21,803 nucleotides of DNA from a virus: the IMG/VR virus record IMGVR_UViG_3300005747_001804, positions 1-21,803 of that record. One strand, given 5' to 3'. Positions 15,244 to 21,803 of this stretch are shown here, in pieces. The notes beneath the pieces were generated by a model that did not search any database, was not told the DNA's origin, and worked only from the letters and a program-made list of their open reading frames with translations. A program made the translations under genes and the position numbers. How positions within the stretch are numbered: the first letter of the stretch is position 1; every line of letters begins with the position of its first letter.

Positions 15244-17121
15244 TTATACTCCTAATGCAATTGCCAACACTGTTGACGTGTTGTCCACATAAGTTTTTGT
15301 TGTAACATCGTTTGCTTCCGTAGGCGCACTGGTCACTGTGGCACTAGAAAATGCTCCAGATGCCGGAACAGTTGCTCCTATTGTAGTGTTATTTAACGTT
15401 CCTTGACTGGTTTCTAATTGTGAAAAGGTACCTTTTCTTGCTGTGGTTTGTCCTATATCTACGTTGTCTACGGTGCCTAAATTAGTAGGTGACACAGTCA
15501 GTACACCTGATCCTTGAGGAGAAACAACTACATCGGCATTAACCGGAGTTAAAGTAGTTTGTCCCAGTGTTCTAAAAGATTTTGCATTGATATCTAGGTT
15601 TGATATAAACCCTCCACCCGCTGGATTGATAACTACCGAACTGTAACTGCCTGTTGGTGCAAGTGAAATTTCTGCATCCTGACCATTGTTAATCAAATCG
15701 CCAGTGTTAAGTATGGCACTGAAACTTCCAATTCCAGTAAATGTGGGATCTTCTACACTAATCAATCCTACTGGGTCTGAATCTCCGTCTCCGTAGAACA
15801 ATGTGTCTGGAGCATCAACAGGTGTTGTGATTGTGATTGTACCCAATGATTGATTTTGAGCATTTGCTCCTGTCAAAGTTGTTGGTACTGGAACATCTTC
15901 AAAAGTTGTCTGAGTAATTGTGTCGGTGATATAAGTTTGAATGCTAGATTGATAATCTCCAAAATTACTTCCTACTCCTTCATACGCATAAAGTTTTATT
16001 GCTCCATTTTTATAATTGTAAAGTAATTCTCCTGTTGGCAGTGCTACACCTTCTGACAATTGATCTGCAATTTCATTTTCTGCTCTTGCCCAGGCATAAA
16101 TTGTGTTTTCTGCACCTGTTAAATCTAAACCATTTGCTGTTCCTCCAGCGTATGGCCAATTTAAATTGTTTGTTCCATGGAACATTAAAATGTTTCTTCC
16201 AACTAATGGTGTTGTTGGTGTCCATATTATTTCTGTTGAATCATCCTCTACCTGTGGATTCAATCCAATTGAATAAAAAGTGTCTATTCTTTCATTTTGA
16301 TCAGTAAAGGTTAATTTATGTTGATCAAAGTGTAATAGACTTGAAATAAGAACTAAATTTTTAATATTATTATTTTGTGTTTGAATTGCATATTGTTGTG
16401 CTAGTTGGCCACCCACACCATAACCTATCAATGTAATTTCTTTAGTATCTACATTGTCATAAGATTCTAATTGCGTTAATATGCTGTCTATCAAAGCAAC
16501 ATCATCTGATTTACTGATACTGTAACCAATATTCCAAGTATTTTTGTAACCTTGTGGTGCTATAACAACTTTGTCTGTGATAAAATTTACGTTATTAGAA
16601 ACTTCAGTCATTGAACCTGATACATCATGTAGTGCAATAACCACAGGCAGTTTTTTTCCTACCAACTGAGTTTCAATTTCTAAATCAGGCACTGTAATTT
16701 TTACTTTTCTTTCAAAATCGGTTTCTTGTAACCAAGTTTGTGTGAAAGTCCATTCTCCATTTGCAATAATATTGCCTGTAACAACATTGGCATGTTTTAA
16801 TCCTTCATTGAAAAGTGTACCAGGTAAATTGGGGTCTGCATCACTAGGGGAAAATATATTAAATCCTAAATTTTCTAAATTTAATCCAATTGTTTTTGTT
16901 TCACCTCTTACCAAAGTGATAGTAGGATTATTGCCAACTAGTCCAGTAATATTGAATGCTCCTTCTGATTCAGTTACACTATAATCTGGAGCGGCAATAA
17001 CTGGAGTTGGAATGAAAGTTTCAGTTATAGTTCTTACTACAACATTACCTTTATCATCAACTGTGAATCCCGGACTCTTAAAACCTGATTGTGCTTCAAA
17101 TTGTTTGTAATTAATTGGCAT
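15244..17121 (-). CDS. Virion structural protein with an inactive PHB-depolymerase/feruloyl-esterase-like domain
   Basis: A 625-residue protein. Residues 1-135 are beta-rich and phage-like. Residues about 150-390 follow the alpha/beta-hydrolase family of LpqC/PHB-depolymerase and feruloyl esterases segment by segment: LPVVIALHD (158-166), VIAPQGYKNTWNIG (186-199), DDVALIDSIL (206-215), the nucleophile elbow GYGVGG (233-238), HGTNNLNWPYAGG (315-327) and YEGVGSNFG (380-388). In active enzymes these last three hold Ser, Asp and His; here they are Gly235, Asn319 and Ser385. Residues 540-625 are short fibre-type repeats (TARKGTFSQL, TVPASGAFSSATV) ending in a TKTYVD segment. It follows a 165-residue structural gene after 2 nt and precedes the giant gene by 4 nt. 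A binding role in a tail fibre or decoration is inferred; hydrolase activity by the usual triad is not expected. Confidence 0.78.
   Translation of the reverse strand: MPINYKQFEAQSGFKSPGFTVDDKGNVVVRTITETFIPTPVIAAPDYSVTESEGAFNITGLVGNNPTITLVRGETKTIGLNLENLGFNIFSPSDADPNLPGTLFNEGLKHANVVTGNIIANGEWTFTQTWLQETDFERKVKITVPDLEIETQLVGKKLPVVIALHDVSGSMTEVSNNVNFITDKVVIAPQGYKNTWNIGYSISKSDDVALIDSILTQLESYDNVDTKEITLIGYGVGGQLAQQYAIQTQNNNIKNLVLISSLLHFDQHKLTFTDQNERIDTFYSIGLNPQVEDDSTEIIWTPTTPLVGRNILMFHGTNNLNWPYAGGTANGLDLTGAENTIYAWARAENEIADQLSEGVALPTGELLYNYKNGAIKLYAYEGVGSNFGDYQSSIQTYITDTITQTTFEDVPVPTTLTGANAQNQSLGTITITTPVDAPDTLFYGDGDSDPVGLISVEDPTFTGIGSFSAILNTGDLINNGQDAEISLAPTGSYSSVVINPAGGGFISNLDINAKSFRTLGQTTLTPVNADVVVSPQGSGVLTVSPTNLGTVDNVDIGQTTARKGTFSQLETSQGTLNNTTIGATVPASGAFSSATVTSAPTEANDVTTKTYVDNTSTVLAIALGV
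15249..15253 (-). promoter_or_regulatory. Ribosome-binding site of the giant structural gene
   Basis: The minus strand reads AGGAG, 9 nt before the ATG at 15239 and inside the last codons of the upstream gene. It is the clearest Shine-Dalgarno sequence in this operon and fixes the start. Confidence 0.7.
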
Positions 17122-17123
17122 TA

Positions 17124-17621
17124 TTAGTATCCACTGCCTCCGTTATTATCTTGGTTAACATTTGATCGATCATAGTCGTTTCCAGCATTTATCAGTTCAG
17201 ATGCTCCACCTTGTAAAGCATTTTGAGTTTGAAAATACGTTGCACTAAAAATTACTTTTGCTCCTGCATAAGTTTCTGTGGGTGATTTTATTGCTGGATT
17301 TAGCACAATTCTTACGTATGAATTATTAACAGTACTAGAAACTGTAACTAGTTCGTTGCCCATGTTGCTTCTGCCATAAATTGTAACAGAACTGTTAGAT
17401 GGTGTTGCACTTACTAAAATTTTTATTAGTTCTTTGTTGTTTGTGTCATAATCAACAGACACAGTGTACTCGGCTGTACAAAAGGTATTAACGTGGAATT
17501 GATCCATTACTGTGTCTGGTCTAACAACTACATAAGGCCCATTGTAGGACAGTTGTAAACCGTTTTTAAGCAGTAAGGTATTTCTAATTCCTTTTCCAAA
17601 TAGTCGTGATACGTCAAACAT
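17124..17621 (-). CDS. Virion structural protein (165 aa), marine T4-like phage type
   Basis: A beta-rich 165-residue protein opening MFDVSRLFGKGIRNTLLLKN and followed by GPYVVVRPDTVMDQFHVN (28-45) and EYTVSVDYDTNNKE (51-64). I associate this opening with small structural proteins lying beside fibre genes in T4-like marine phages; no biochemical function is known to me. The tail (126-165) is disordered-looking, rich in Asn, Gly and Ser. It is the first gene after the glycosyltransferase cassette and 2 nt before the 625-residue gene. No Shine-Dalgarno sequence is evident. The 52 nt upstream include a GGTAAATA (17644-17651), a poor match to a late-promoter box. A fibre-attachment or chaperone-like role would be guesswork. 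Confidence 0.7.
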   Translation of the reverse strand: MFDVSRLFGKGIRNTLLLKNGLQLSYNGPYVVVRPDTVMDQFHVNTFCTAEYTVSVDYDTNNKELIKILVSATPSNSSVTIYGRSNMGNELVTVSSTVNNSYVRIVLNPAIKSPTETYAGAKVIFSATYFQTQNALQGGASELINAGNDYDRSNVNQDNNGGSGY

Positions 17622-17673
17622 AGTGTAATATACTTTTTAAGTGTATTTACCTAACTTTTATGAAATTGAAAAA

Positions 17674-18630
17674 CTACTTTTTTTTATGTTTGTTTTTGAG
17701 CATGAAGTTGATAGAATTTACTACTTTCTGCTCTTGATTGTCGTCCATTTCCATAATACCTTCGTTTAATCGATCAGAATATTCATCACTTGTAATTCTG
17801 ATTGGACTGTATATCCTGCTTTTTTCGCCTAAATCAATAATATCTACTTTATCATCGTTTGGAAAGGACGTGTTAATAGGAAATGTACTTCCAATAAGCA
17901 CAGTCATTGTTTTGTCAAATGCATAAGCAAGGTGTTGACCCACTGAATCACACCCTACAAAATGATCAACCTGCTTAATCATAGCGGCCCATATTCTAAT
18001 GTGTGTATTAAGAGGCAGTGCCACTGGTTTGTTTATACCACCGTGTGTTTTAAATTCTAAACCAAATTCACTCATCACTATAACACCGTAATCTTTGCTT
18101 AATTTTTTAATAATTGACCATAAATTTTTAAGTTCTATACTTCTTCCTGTTAAATCTACCACTTCACTTTCTGATTTCTTTTCAGCACCTCTGCCAAAAG
18201 GTTGTATCAAAACCAATTTATTTTTTCCTGTTTTTTCTTTAACTTCAGCCAACATTGACCTTGCTGTTAGAAGTTCTTCTTTTGAAATGTATAAGTTGGG
18301 TTTAGGCAATTTACGTAGACCTTTTTTGTTTATAGCGATGTCATATGCTTCTGCTAGACTACATTTTTGATTATAGTACTCCCATACTCTGTAAGGTTCG
18401 GGTGAAACAAGATTTCTATTTTTTAATAAATCTTGAAATAGATTTTTATGCCAATTATCATATGCTCTAAAATGCAATAACGGATGTCCTTTGTATGCAT
18501 CTGTGCCACCTTCACAAACTACAATAAAATCATCTTCTGGATTTTCTTTTGCATATAATTCTAGTGCAGGTATAGAACTGATATGTCTTCCTGCTCCTCC
18601 GTTCATAAAGAACGCACTATGTCTAGTCAT
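17674..18630 (-). CDS. GT9-like (heptosyltransferase-type) glycosyltransferase, copy 2
   Basis: A 318-residue GT-B-type protein. The C-terminal half has the GT9 donor-side signature IWAAMIKQVDHFVGCDSVGQ (213-232), then HLAYA and a GSTFP turn (247-251). This matches the usual layout of ADP-heptose:LPS heptosyltransferases, in which an SGxxHLA segment precedes a GPT turn. The N-terminal NGGAGRHISSIPALE (10-24) aligns with the SxGDxxHxLPA loop of WaaC, but the catalytic aspartate position is Arg15. Cys90 lies in a segment (SPEPYRVWEYYNQKC) shared with the other copy. ADP-heptose is the likely donor because the phage encodes its synthesis; the acceptor is unknown. The ATG overlaps the carbamoyltransferase stop by 8 nt (ATGACTAG), with AAGGTG 4 nt upstream. 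It is about half identical by eye to the protein at 20430-21389. Confidence 0.75.
   Translation of the reverse strand: MTRHSAFFMNGGAGRHISSIPALELYAKENPEDDFIVVCEGGTDAYKGHPLLHFRAYDNWHKNLFQDLLKNRNLVSPEPYRVWEYYNQKCSLAEAYDIAINKKGLRKLPKPNLYISKEELLTARSMLAEVKEKTGKNKLVLIQPFGRGAEKKSESEVVDLTGRSIELKNLWSIIKKLSKDYGVIVMSEFGLEFKTHGGINKPVALPLNTHIRIWAAMIKQVDHFVGCDSVGQHLAYAFDKTMTVLIGSTFPINTSFPNDDKVDIIDLGEKSRIYSPIRITSDEYSDRLNEGIMEMDDNQEQKVVNSINFMLKNKHKKK
18380..18407 (-). repeat. 28-nt perfect repeat, copy in GT copy 2
   Basis: Identical over 28 nt to 21121-21148; it encodes the shared SPEPYRVWE segment of the two glycosyltransferases. The identity extends through third codon positions, although the genes around it are strongly diverged. 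Confidence 0.85.
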
Positions 18631-20437
18631 TGGTCACCTTTATTAGTTTTCCATATTCAATCAAATATAGATATTCTATTTCAGAATTTTGCAATGTTCT
18701 TACAGCATCATCCACAGTTTCCACTAATGGTTCCCCTCCTAAATTAAATGAAGTATTGAACACTATAGGACATTTTGTGATTTCATTGAATTTACTGATT
18801 AGTCTATGATACAGTTTATTATCTTCTGGCTTAACACTTTGTATTCTGCATGTGCCATCAACGTGTATAATACTAGGTATTTTTTCTTCAACACCAGGTT
18901 TGCAATTTACAGCATACATCATGTGAGGAGTTTCTTCCATTCCTCTCAAATCAAACCAATCATGTGTGTATTCGTGCAATATAGATCCTGCAAATGGTCT
19001 AAAGTATTCTCTATGTTTTACTCCATTTACGAAGTCTTTTCCATCTTTAAACCTTGGATCAAACAATAAACTTCTGTTTCCCAGTGCTCTTGGACCGTTT
19101 TCTGATTGACCTTGCCACAATGCCACAATGTTTTTTTCAGTCATCAACTTAACAATGTCTTCATCTTTTGCGTCAACAACTTCTACACCATCTAGGTCAT
19201 TGTATTTTGTAATATCTTCGTTGGTTAGTTTATATGTTGGTCCTAAGTATAAACTTTTTGTTGTTCCTTTTTCAGTGGTTTGTTTTAATGAATAGTAATA
19301 CAATAGAGCGGCGCCCATGGCTGTACCTGCATCGTTAGACACTGGTTCTACGTATATTTCTATACCGTCTTTGCGTAAACTATCAAGGTAGTAATAATTT
19401 GCCACACAATTAAGACCATAACCGCCTGATATTACAACTTTCTTCTTGCCAGTTTTTTCTACTGCTTTATAGATTAATTTTAAAACTTCTTCTTGGGTCG
19501 ATGTTTGACAAGAGTAAGCAAGATCTCTGCGACTTTGTAATTCTGTTAAGTCGTTTTGATTTACTTCAAGTTTTTCTTCTAAACTGTAATAGTTGTCATA
19601 GTTCACAAGAGCGGCATTTGGGTATGTAGGAATTATTACATTTCTATCACTCAATGTTCCTTTTCCGTTGTGGACAAACAATGGTGGTATTTGATCATTT
19701 GGTTTTCCATATGGAAACAGTCCCATAGTTTTTCCTGCTTCAATGGCTGAAAATCCACAGTACTGTGTAACTGCTTCATACACTTTAACAATACCTGCTC
19801 TGTCCGAGAACACTGCTTCGTGTGTACTGCCTGGCTCTCCCATTGAATCTGAAGGATAATTTGGAATATATGCACACTGACAGTTTTCACTTGTACCATA
19901 GTGTTTGTACATTGTTGTAAAATCATTAGGATATGAACAATCAAAAATTGTTTCTGTTTCAAACACAGTCATTTGATGACCTGCACTATGAGTTGCTGGA
20001 ATAAAAGTTCCTGCACCGTCTACAATTAATGCCGCGGCATCGTCCCAGCCTGATCTGTAAAAAGCACATGCGGCGTGTAATTTGTGATGAATATGAGATA
20101 AATCAATAACTTGTGGATGTTCTGGTCCTTTTTTAGTTCCGTGTTTATCAATCAATCCTAACTTTCTAGCAAGTCCAGTGTAAACATCGTCGCCGTTATA
20201 GTCAACTCTGCCTGTACTTCTGTCTTTTAATGATTGTGTGTGAGCAATTACAAGATAGTCAATCTTGTCTGTGTATTCTAAAATTTTAACCATTGATGCA
20301 TATGGTCCCCCATCGTATTTTACACGACTTAATCTTTCTTCTTCTATAGAAAAAACTATTTTTCCATCTTTAAGCAAACATACGCCAGAATTGTGTCCTC
20401 TGGCAATAGCCGCGATATAACCTGTCTTATTATTCAT
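18623..20437 (-). CDS. NodU/CmcH-family O-carbamoyltransferase
   Basis: A 604-residue protein with both domains of the family. The N-terminal Kae1-like domain (about 1-390) has the GHNSGVCLL start (14-22), SIEEERLSR (30-38), the metal-binding HIHHKLHAA (115-123), DGAG (140-143) and SGGYGLNCVAN (337-347). The C-terminal YrdC-like-fold domain has WQGQSENGPRALGNRSLL (441-458), REYFRPFA (476-483) and FNTSFN (560-565). These enzymes use carbamoyl phosphate and ATP to carbamoylate hydroxyl groups of sugars or antibiotics; WapO of Pseudomonas aeruginosa carbamoylates LPS heptose. Flanking heptosyltransferase-like genes make heptose the first candidate acceptor. Carbamoylation of a modified DNA base, known for some phage relatives, is an alternative. 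The ATG overlaps the preceding gene by 8 nt (ATGAATAA), with GGAAGG 7 nt upstream. Confidence 0.9.
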   Translation of the reverse strand: MNNKTGYIAAIARGHNSGVCLLKDGKIVFSIEEERLSRVKYDGGPYASMVKILEYTDKIDYLVIAHTQSLKDRSTGRVDYNGDDVYTGLARKLGLIDKHGTKKGPEHPQVIDLSHIHHKLHAACAFYRSGWDDAAALIVDGAGTFIPATHSAGHQMTVFETETIFDCSYPNDFTTMYKHYGTSENCQCAYIPNYPSDSMGEPGSTHEAVFSDRAGIVKVYEAVTQYCGFSAIEAGKTMGLFPYGKPNDQIPPLFVHNGKGTLSDRNVIIPTYPNAALVNYDNYYSLEEKLEVNQNDLTELQSRRDLAYSCQTSTQEEVLKLIYKAVEKTGKKKVVISGGYGLNCVANYYYLDSLRKDGIEIYVEPVSNDAGTAMGAALLYYYSLKQTTEKGTTKSLYLGPTYKLTNEDITKYNDLDGVEVVDAKDEDIVKLMTEKNIVALWQGQSENGPRALGNRSLLFDPRFKDGKDFVNGVKHREYFRPFAGSILHEYTHDWFDLRGMEETPHMMYAVNCKPGVEEKIPSIIHVDGTCRIQSVKPEDNKLYHRLISKFNEITKCPIVFNTSFNLGGEPLVETVDDAVRTLQNSEIEYLYLIEYGKLIKVTND

Positions 20438-21389
20438 CTTCTTGCCTTCCCATTATTGTGTCAACAACATAATTTTCTATTTCATCTGTCATCAACATTA
20501 CGTTTTCATTGACTCTACTAATTCTTTCGTCAAATGTTATTCTTATTGGATCGTACTGTCTATCGTTCATTCCTAAATCAACAACACTAACTCCTTTTTG
20601 ATTTGGGTACGTGGTGTTTTCTGGAAATGTTGCTCCAGTTATTACTGTGCATGGTGTATCAAGTGTGTGTGCAAAGTGTTGTCCTACTGAATCACAACCT
20701 AAAAAATGATCTACTTGTTGAATTATGGATGCCCAAATTCTTAAATCTATTTTTTCTGGTTGAGCAACTTCCATTTCATAATTTTCATCTTTAAGTTCGA
20801 TGCCAAACTCACTCATCACAATCACGCCGTAATTTTCTTTTTGTAATTTTCTAATGATATTTTTAAAATTTTTAAAGTCTATGCTTCTGTTACTTTTGTC
20901 CACGAAACTTTGATCAATCTGTTGTATGGCTCTTCCAAAGGGTTGAAACACAATATATTTGTCTGCTTTAATTTTGTCTTTACATTCTTGTAAAACTTTT
21001 TCTGCAGATATCTTTTCTTCTTTTGAAAGAAAAATTCTTGGTTTAGGTAATTCTCTAACACCTTTGTCATTCAAAATAATATCAAATGCCTGCGATAGAT
21101 TGCACTTTTGATTGAAATATTCCCATACTCTGTAAGGTTCGGGTGAAATAATTTCTCTATTTTTTACATGTGTGTGAAATAAATTTTTGTGCATGATATC
21201 ATATGTTTTGCCATCTAATGTAGGATGACCATCTAATATATTACACTTACCTTCGATCACAACGATAAAATCTTCATCGCCTGATTCTTCTTGGTATTTC
21301 TCGATTGCTGGAATGGCACATAGGATTCTACCTATACCACCATTTAAAAATATTGCTTTGGAACGTTTAGTTTGATTATTTGTATTCAT
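20430..21389 (-). CDS. GT9-like (heptosyltransferase-type) glycosyltransferase, copy 1
   Basis: A 319-residue paralogue of the protein at 17674-18630. The corresponding motifs are NGGIGRILCAIPAIE (16-30), ISPEPYRVWEYFNQKC (81-96), FQPFGR (148-153), GVIVMSEFGIEL (188-199) and IWASIIQQVDHFLGCDSVGQ (218-237), then HFAHT and TGATFP (251-256). As in the other copy, the GT9 catalytic-Asp position in the first loop is Arg (Arg21). Transfer of heptose from ADP-heptose is likely by family and gene context; the acceptor is unknown. It is the first gene of the three-gene cassette. Its ATG (21387-21389) is the end of the 3' arm of a predicted hairpin, and no Shine-Dalgarno sequence is visible. It overlaps the carbamoyltransferase gene by 8 nt. 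Confidence 0.75.
   Translation of the reverse strand: MNTNNQTKRSKAIFLNGGIGRILCAIPAIEKYQEESGDEDFIVVIEGKCNILDGHPTLDGKTYDIMHKNLFHTHVKNREIISPEPYRVWEYFNQKCNLSQAFDIILNDKGVRELPKPRIFLSKEEKISAEKVLQECKDKIKADKYIVFQPFGRAIQQIDQSFVDKSNRSIDFKNFKNIIRKLQKENYGVIVMSEFGIELKDENYEMEVAQPEKIDLRIWASIIQQVDHFLGCDSVGQHFAHTLDTPCTVITGATFPENTTYPNQKGVSVVDLGMNDRQYDPIRITFDERISRVNENVMLMTDEIENYVVDTIMGRQEDE
21121..21148 (-). repeat. 28-nt perfect repeat, copy in GT copy 1
   Basis: Partner of the repeat at 18380-18407, about 2.7 kb away in direct orientation. Such a short perfect match could allow recombination that deletes the carbamoyltransferase gene. Confidence 0.85.
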
Positions 21390-21423
21390 GTAACTGTATG
21401 TATCGATAACACACAGTTACATG
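21387..21423 (-). promoter_or_regulatory. Hairpin containing the start codon of the first glycosyltransferase gene
   Basis: CATGTAACTGT and ACAGTTACATG are perfect 11-nt inverted repeats (21387-21397 and 21413-21423) around a 15-nt centre. Four further inner pairs (one G-U) are possible, giving a 15-bp stem and a 7-nt loop. In the minus-strand transcript the AUG of the glycosyltransferase lies in the last three bases of the 3' arm. No T-run follows, so translation control or RNA processing fits better than intrinsic termination. A protein-binding DNA dyad is also possible. Confidence 0.55.
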
Positions 21424-21438
21424 ATTGATTCTTGGATC

Positions 21439-21803
21439 TTAAGTTAGATCTGGATAAGATTTGAAAGGTATTTTCCAGTGTGCCACATCGGCATATTTTG
21501 CTTCTAAACCCTCTAACCATGTGATATAATCATTTAGTTCTTGGATTTTTTCTGCACTATGTTCTGAATTTTCATCAATCTCTCTTTGAATTGATTCTTT
21601 CTGATTTGGAACTGTTTGAAAAAATGATTCTCTAGTCAATGCATGAGTTCTCATTTGTGGACCCACAAAGTTACCACCTGTGAAAAACAATGTATCAGCA
21701 AAGTATATCTGGTTGATAACTCCGGTGTTATCATTCCAATAATAAGTCCATGTTTCTGCATTGCCATCTGCGTCAGTGGTACCCAAATCTTCTGTGTAGT
21801 CTG
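21439..21803 (-). CDS. 3' end of a probable virion structural gene (runs off the window)
   Basis: The frame is open from the window edge to a TAA at 21439-21441, giving at least 120 codons. No ATG start is visible (only a TTG at 21786 inside the open frame), so the true start lies beyond the window. The visible part has a Gly/Thr/Asp-rich stretch with DADGNAETWTYYW, then IYFADTLFFTGGNFVGPQM, then a charged helical segment of about 45 residues (FFQTVPNQKESIQREIDE onward) that could form a coiled coil, and a short ending KIPFKSYPDLT. I do not recognise a specific family. Strand, position beside fibre genes and composition suggest a tail or fibre protein. Its stop is 15 nt upstream of the hairpin before the glycosyltransferase cassette. 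Confidence 0.55.
   Translation of the reverse strand, partial: DYTEDLGTTDADGNAETWTYYWNDNTGVINQIYFADTLFFTGGNFVGPQMRTHALTRESFFQTVPNQKESIQREIDENSEHSAEKIQELNDYITWLEGLEAKYADVAHWKIPFKSYPDLT

Noticed and set aside
16399-16443. Frameshift or sequencing error explaining the missing serine in the esterase-like domain
   Set aside because: The reading frame is continuous through all family segments, and the Asp and His positions are changed too, so a single error cannot account for it.
17622-17673. Terminator between the glycosyltransferase cassette and the 165-residue gene
   Set aside because: There are A and T runs but no convincing G/C-containing stem; a promoter box here (GGTAAATA) has two mismatches.
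19651-19962. 103-codon minus-strand frame inside the carbamoyltransferase gene
   Set aside because: Alternate-frame shadow; the carbamoyltransferase motifs on both sides are intact and continuous.
1-21803. tRNA genes, CRISPR arrays, insertion sequences, attachment sites
   Set aside because: None recognised. Intergenic space is minimal and the only repeats are inside structural genes, in the paralogous transferases, or small hairpins.

Overview
This window reads as part of the genome of an AT-rich, T4-like marine tailed phage (myovirus) of the kind that infects cyanobacteria, SAR11 or other marine bacteria. The evidence is a set of neck and tail proteins with T4-type architecture (gp13-, gp14- and gp15-like), large repeat-built structural proteins of a style common in marine T4-like phages, dense packing with 4-23 nt gene overlaps, NATAAATA late-promoter-like elements, and a cargo of carbohydrate-metabolism genes. 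The host cannot be read from the sequence.

Layout. (1) 3-3819: a gp13-like neck gene on the minus strand diverges from gp14-like and gp15-like genes on the plus strand, with a 55-codon gene tucked between the last two. The 42-bp divergent gap is a mirror image of late-promoter-like boxes. (2) 3832-8120, plus strand: a compact metabolic operon of Nudix hydrolase, bifunctional heptose kinase/adenylyltransferase (HldE type), 2-oxoglutarate/Fe(II) oxygenase, SGNH hydrolase, ADP-heptose epimerase (HldD type) and cupin. (3) 8131-17621, minus strand and convergent with (2): a 41-codon membrane peptide, a giant 2327-residue repeat-rich structural protein, a 625-residue virion protein carrying a catalytically dead esterase-like domain, and a 165-residue structural protein. 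(4) 17674-21389, minus strand: two paralogous GT9-like (heptosyltransferase-type) proteins flanking a NodU/CmcH-type O-carbamoyltransferase, the three genes coupled by identical-length 8-nt overlaps. (5) 21439-21803: the 3' end of another minus-strand gene, probably structural, that runs off the window.

How it may work together (inference). The plus-strand operon can activate and epimerise heptose to an ADP-L,D-heptose-type donor. The minus-strand cassette has candidate enzymes to transfer it and to carbamoylate it. That cassette sits between structural genes in the same orientation, so the most economical model is a phage-encoded pathway for a carbamoylated heptose glycan, placed either on the virion's Ser/Thr/Asn-rich fibre proteins or on the host surface. 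Isomerase (GmhA) and phosphatase (GmhB) steps are not seen in the window. The pathway and its target are not established by sequence alone.

No tRNA, CRISPR array, insertion sequence or integrase was recognised. No gene-free stretch exceeds about 60 bases.
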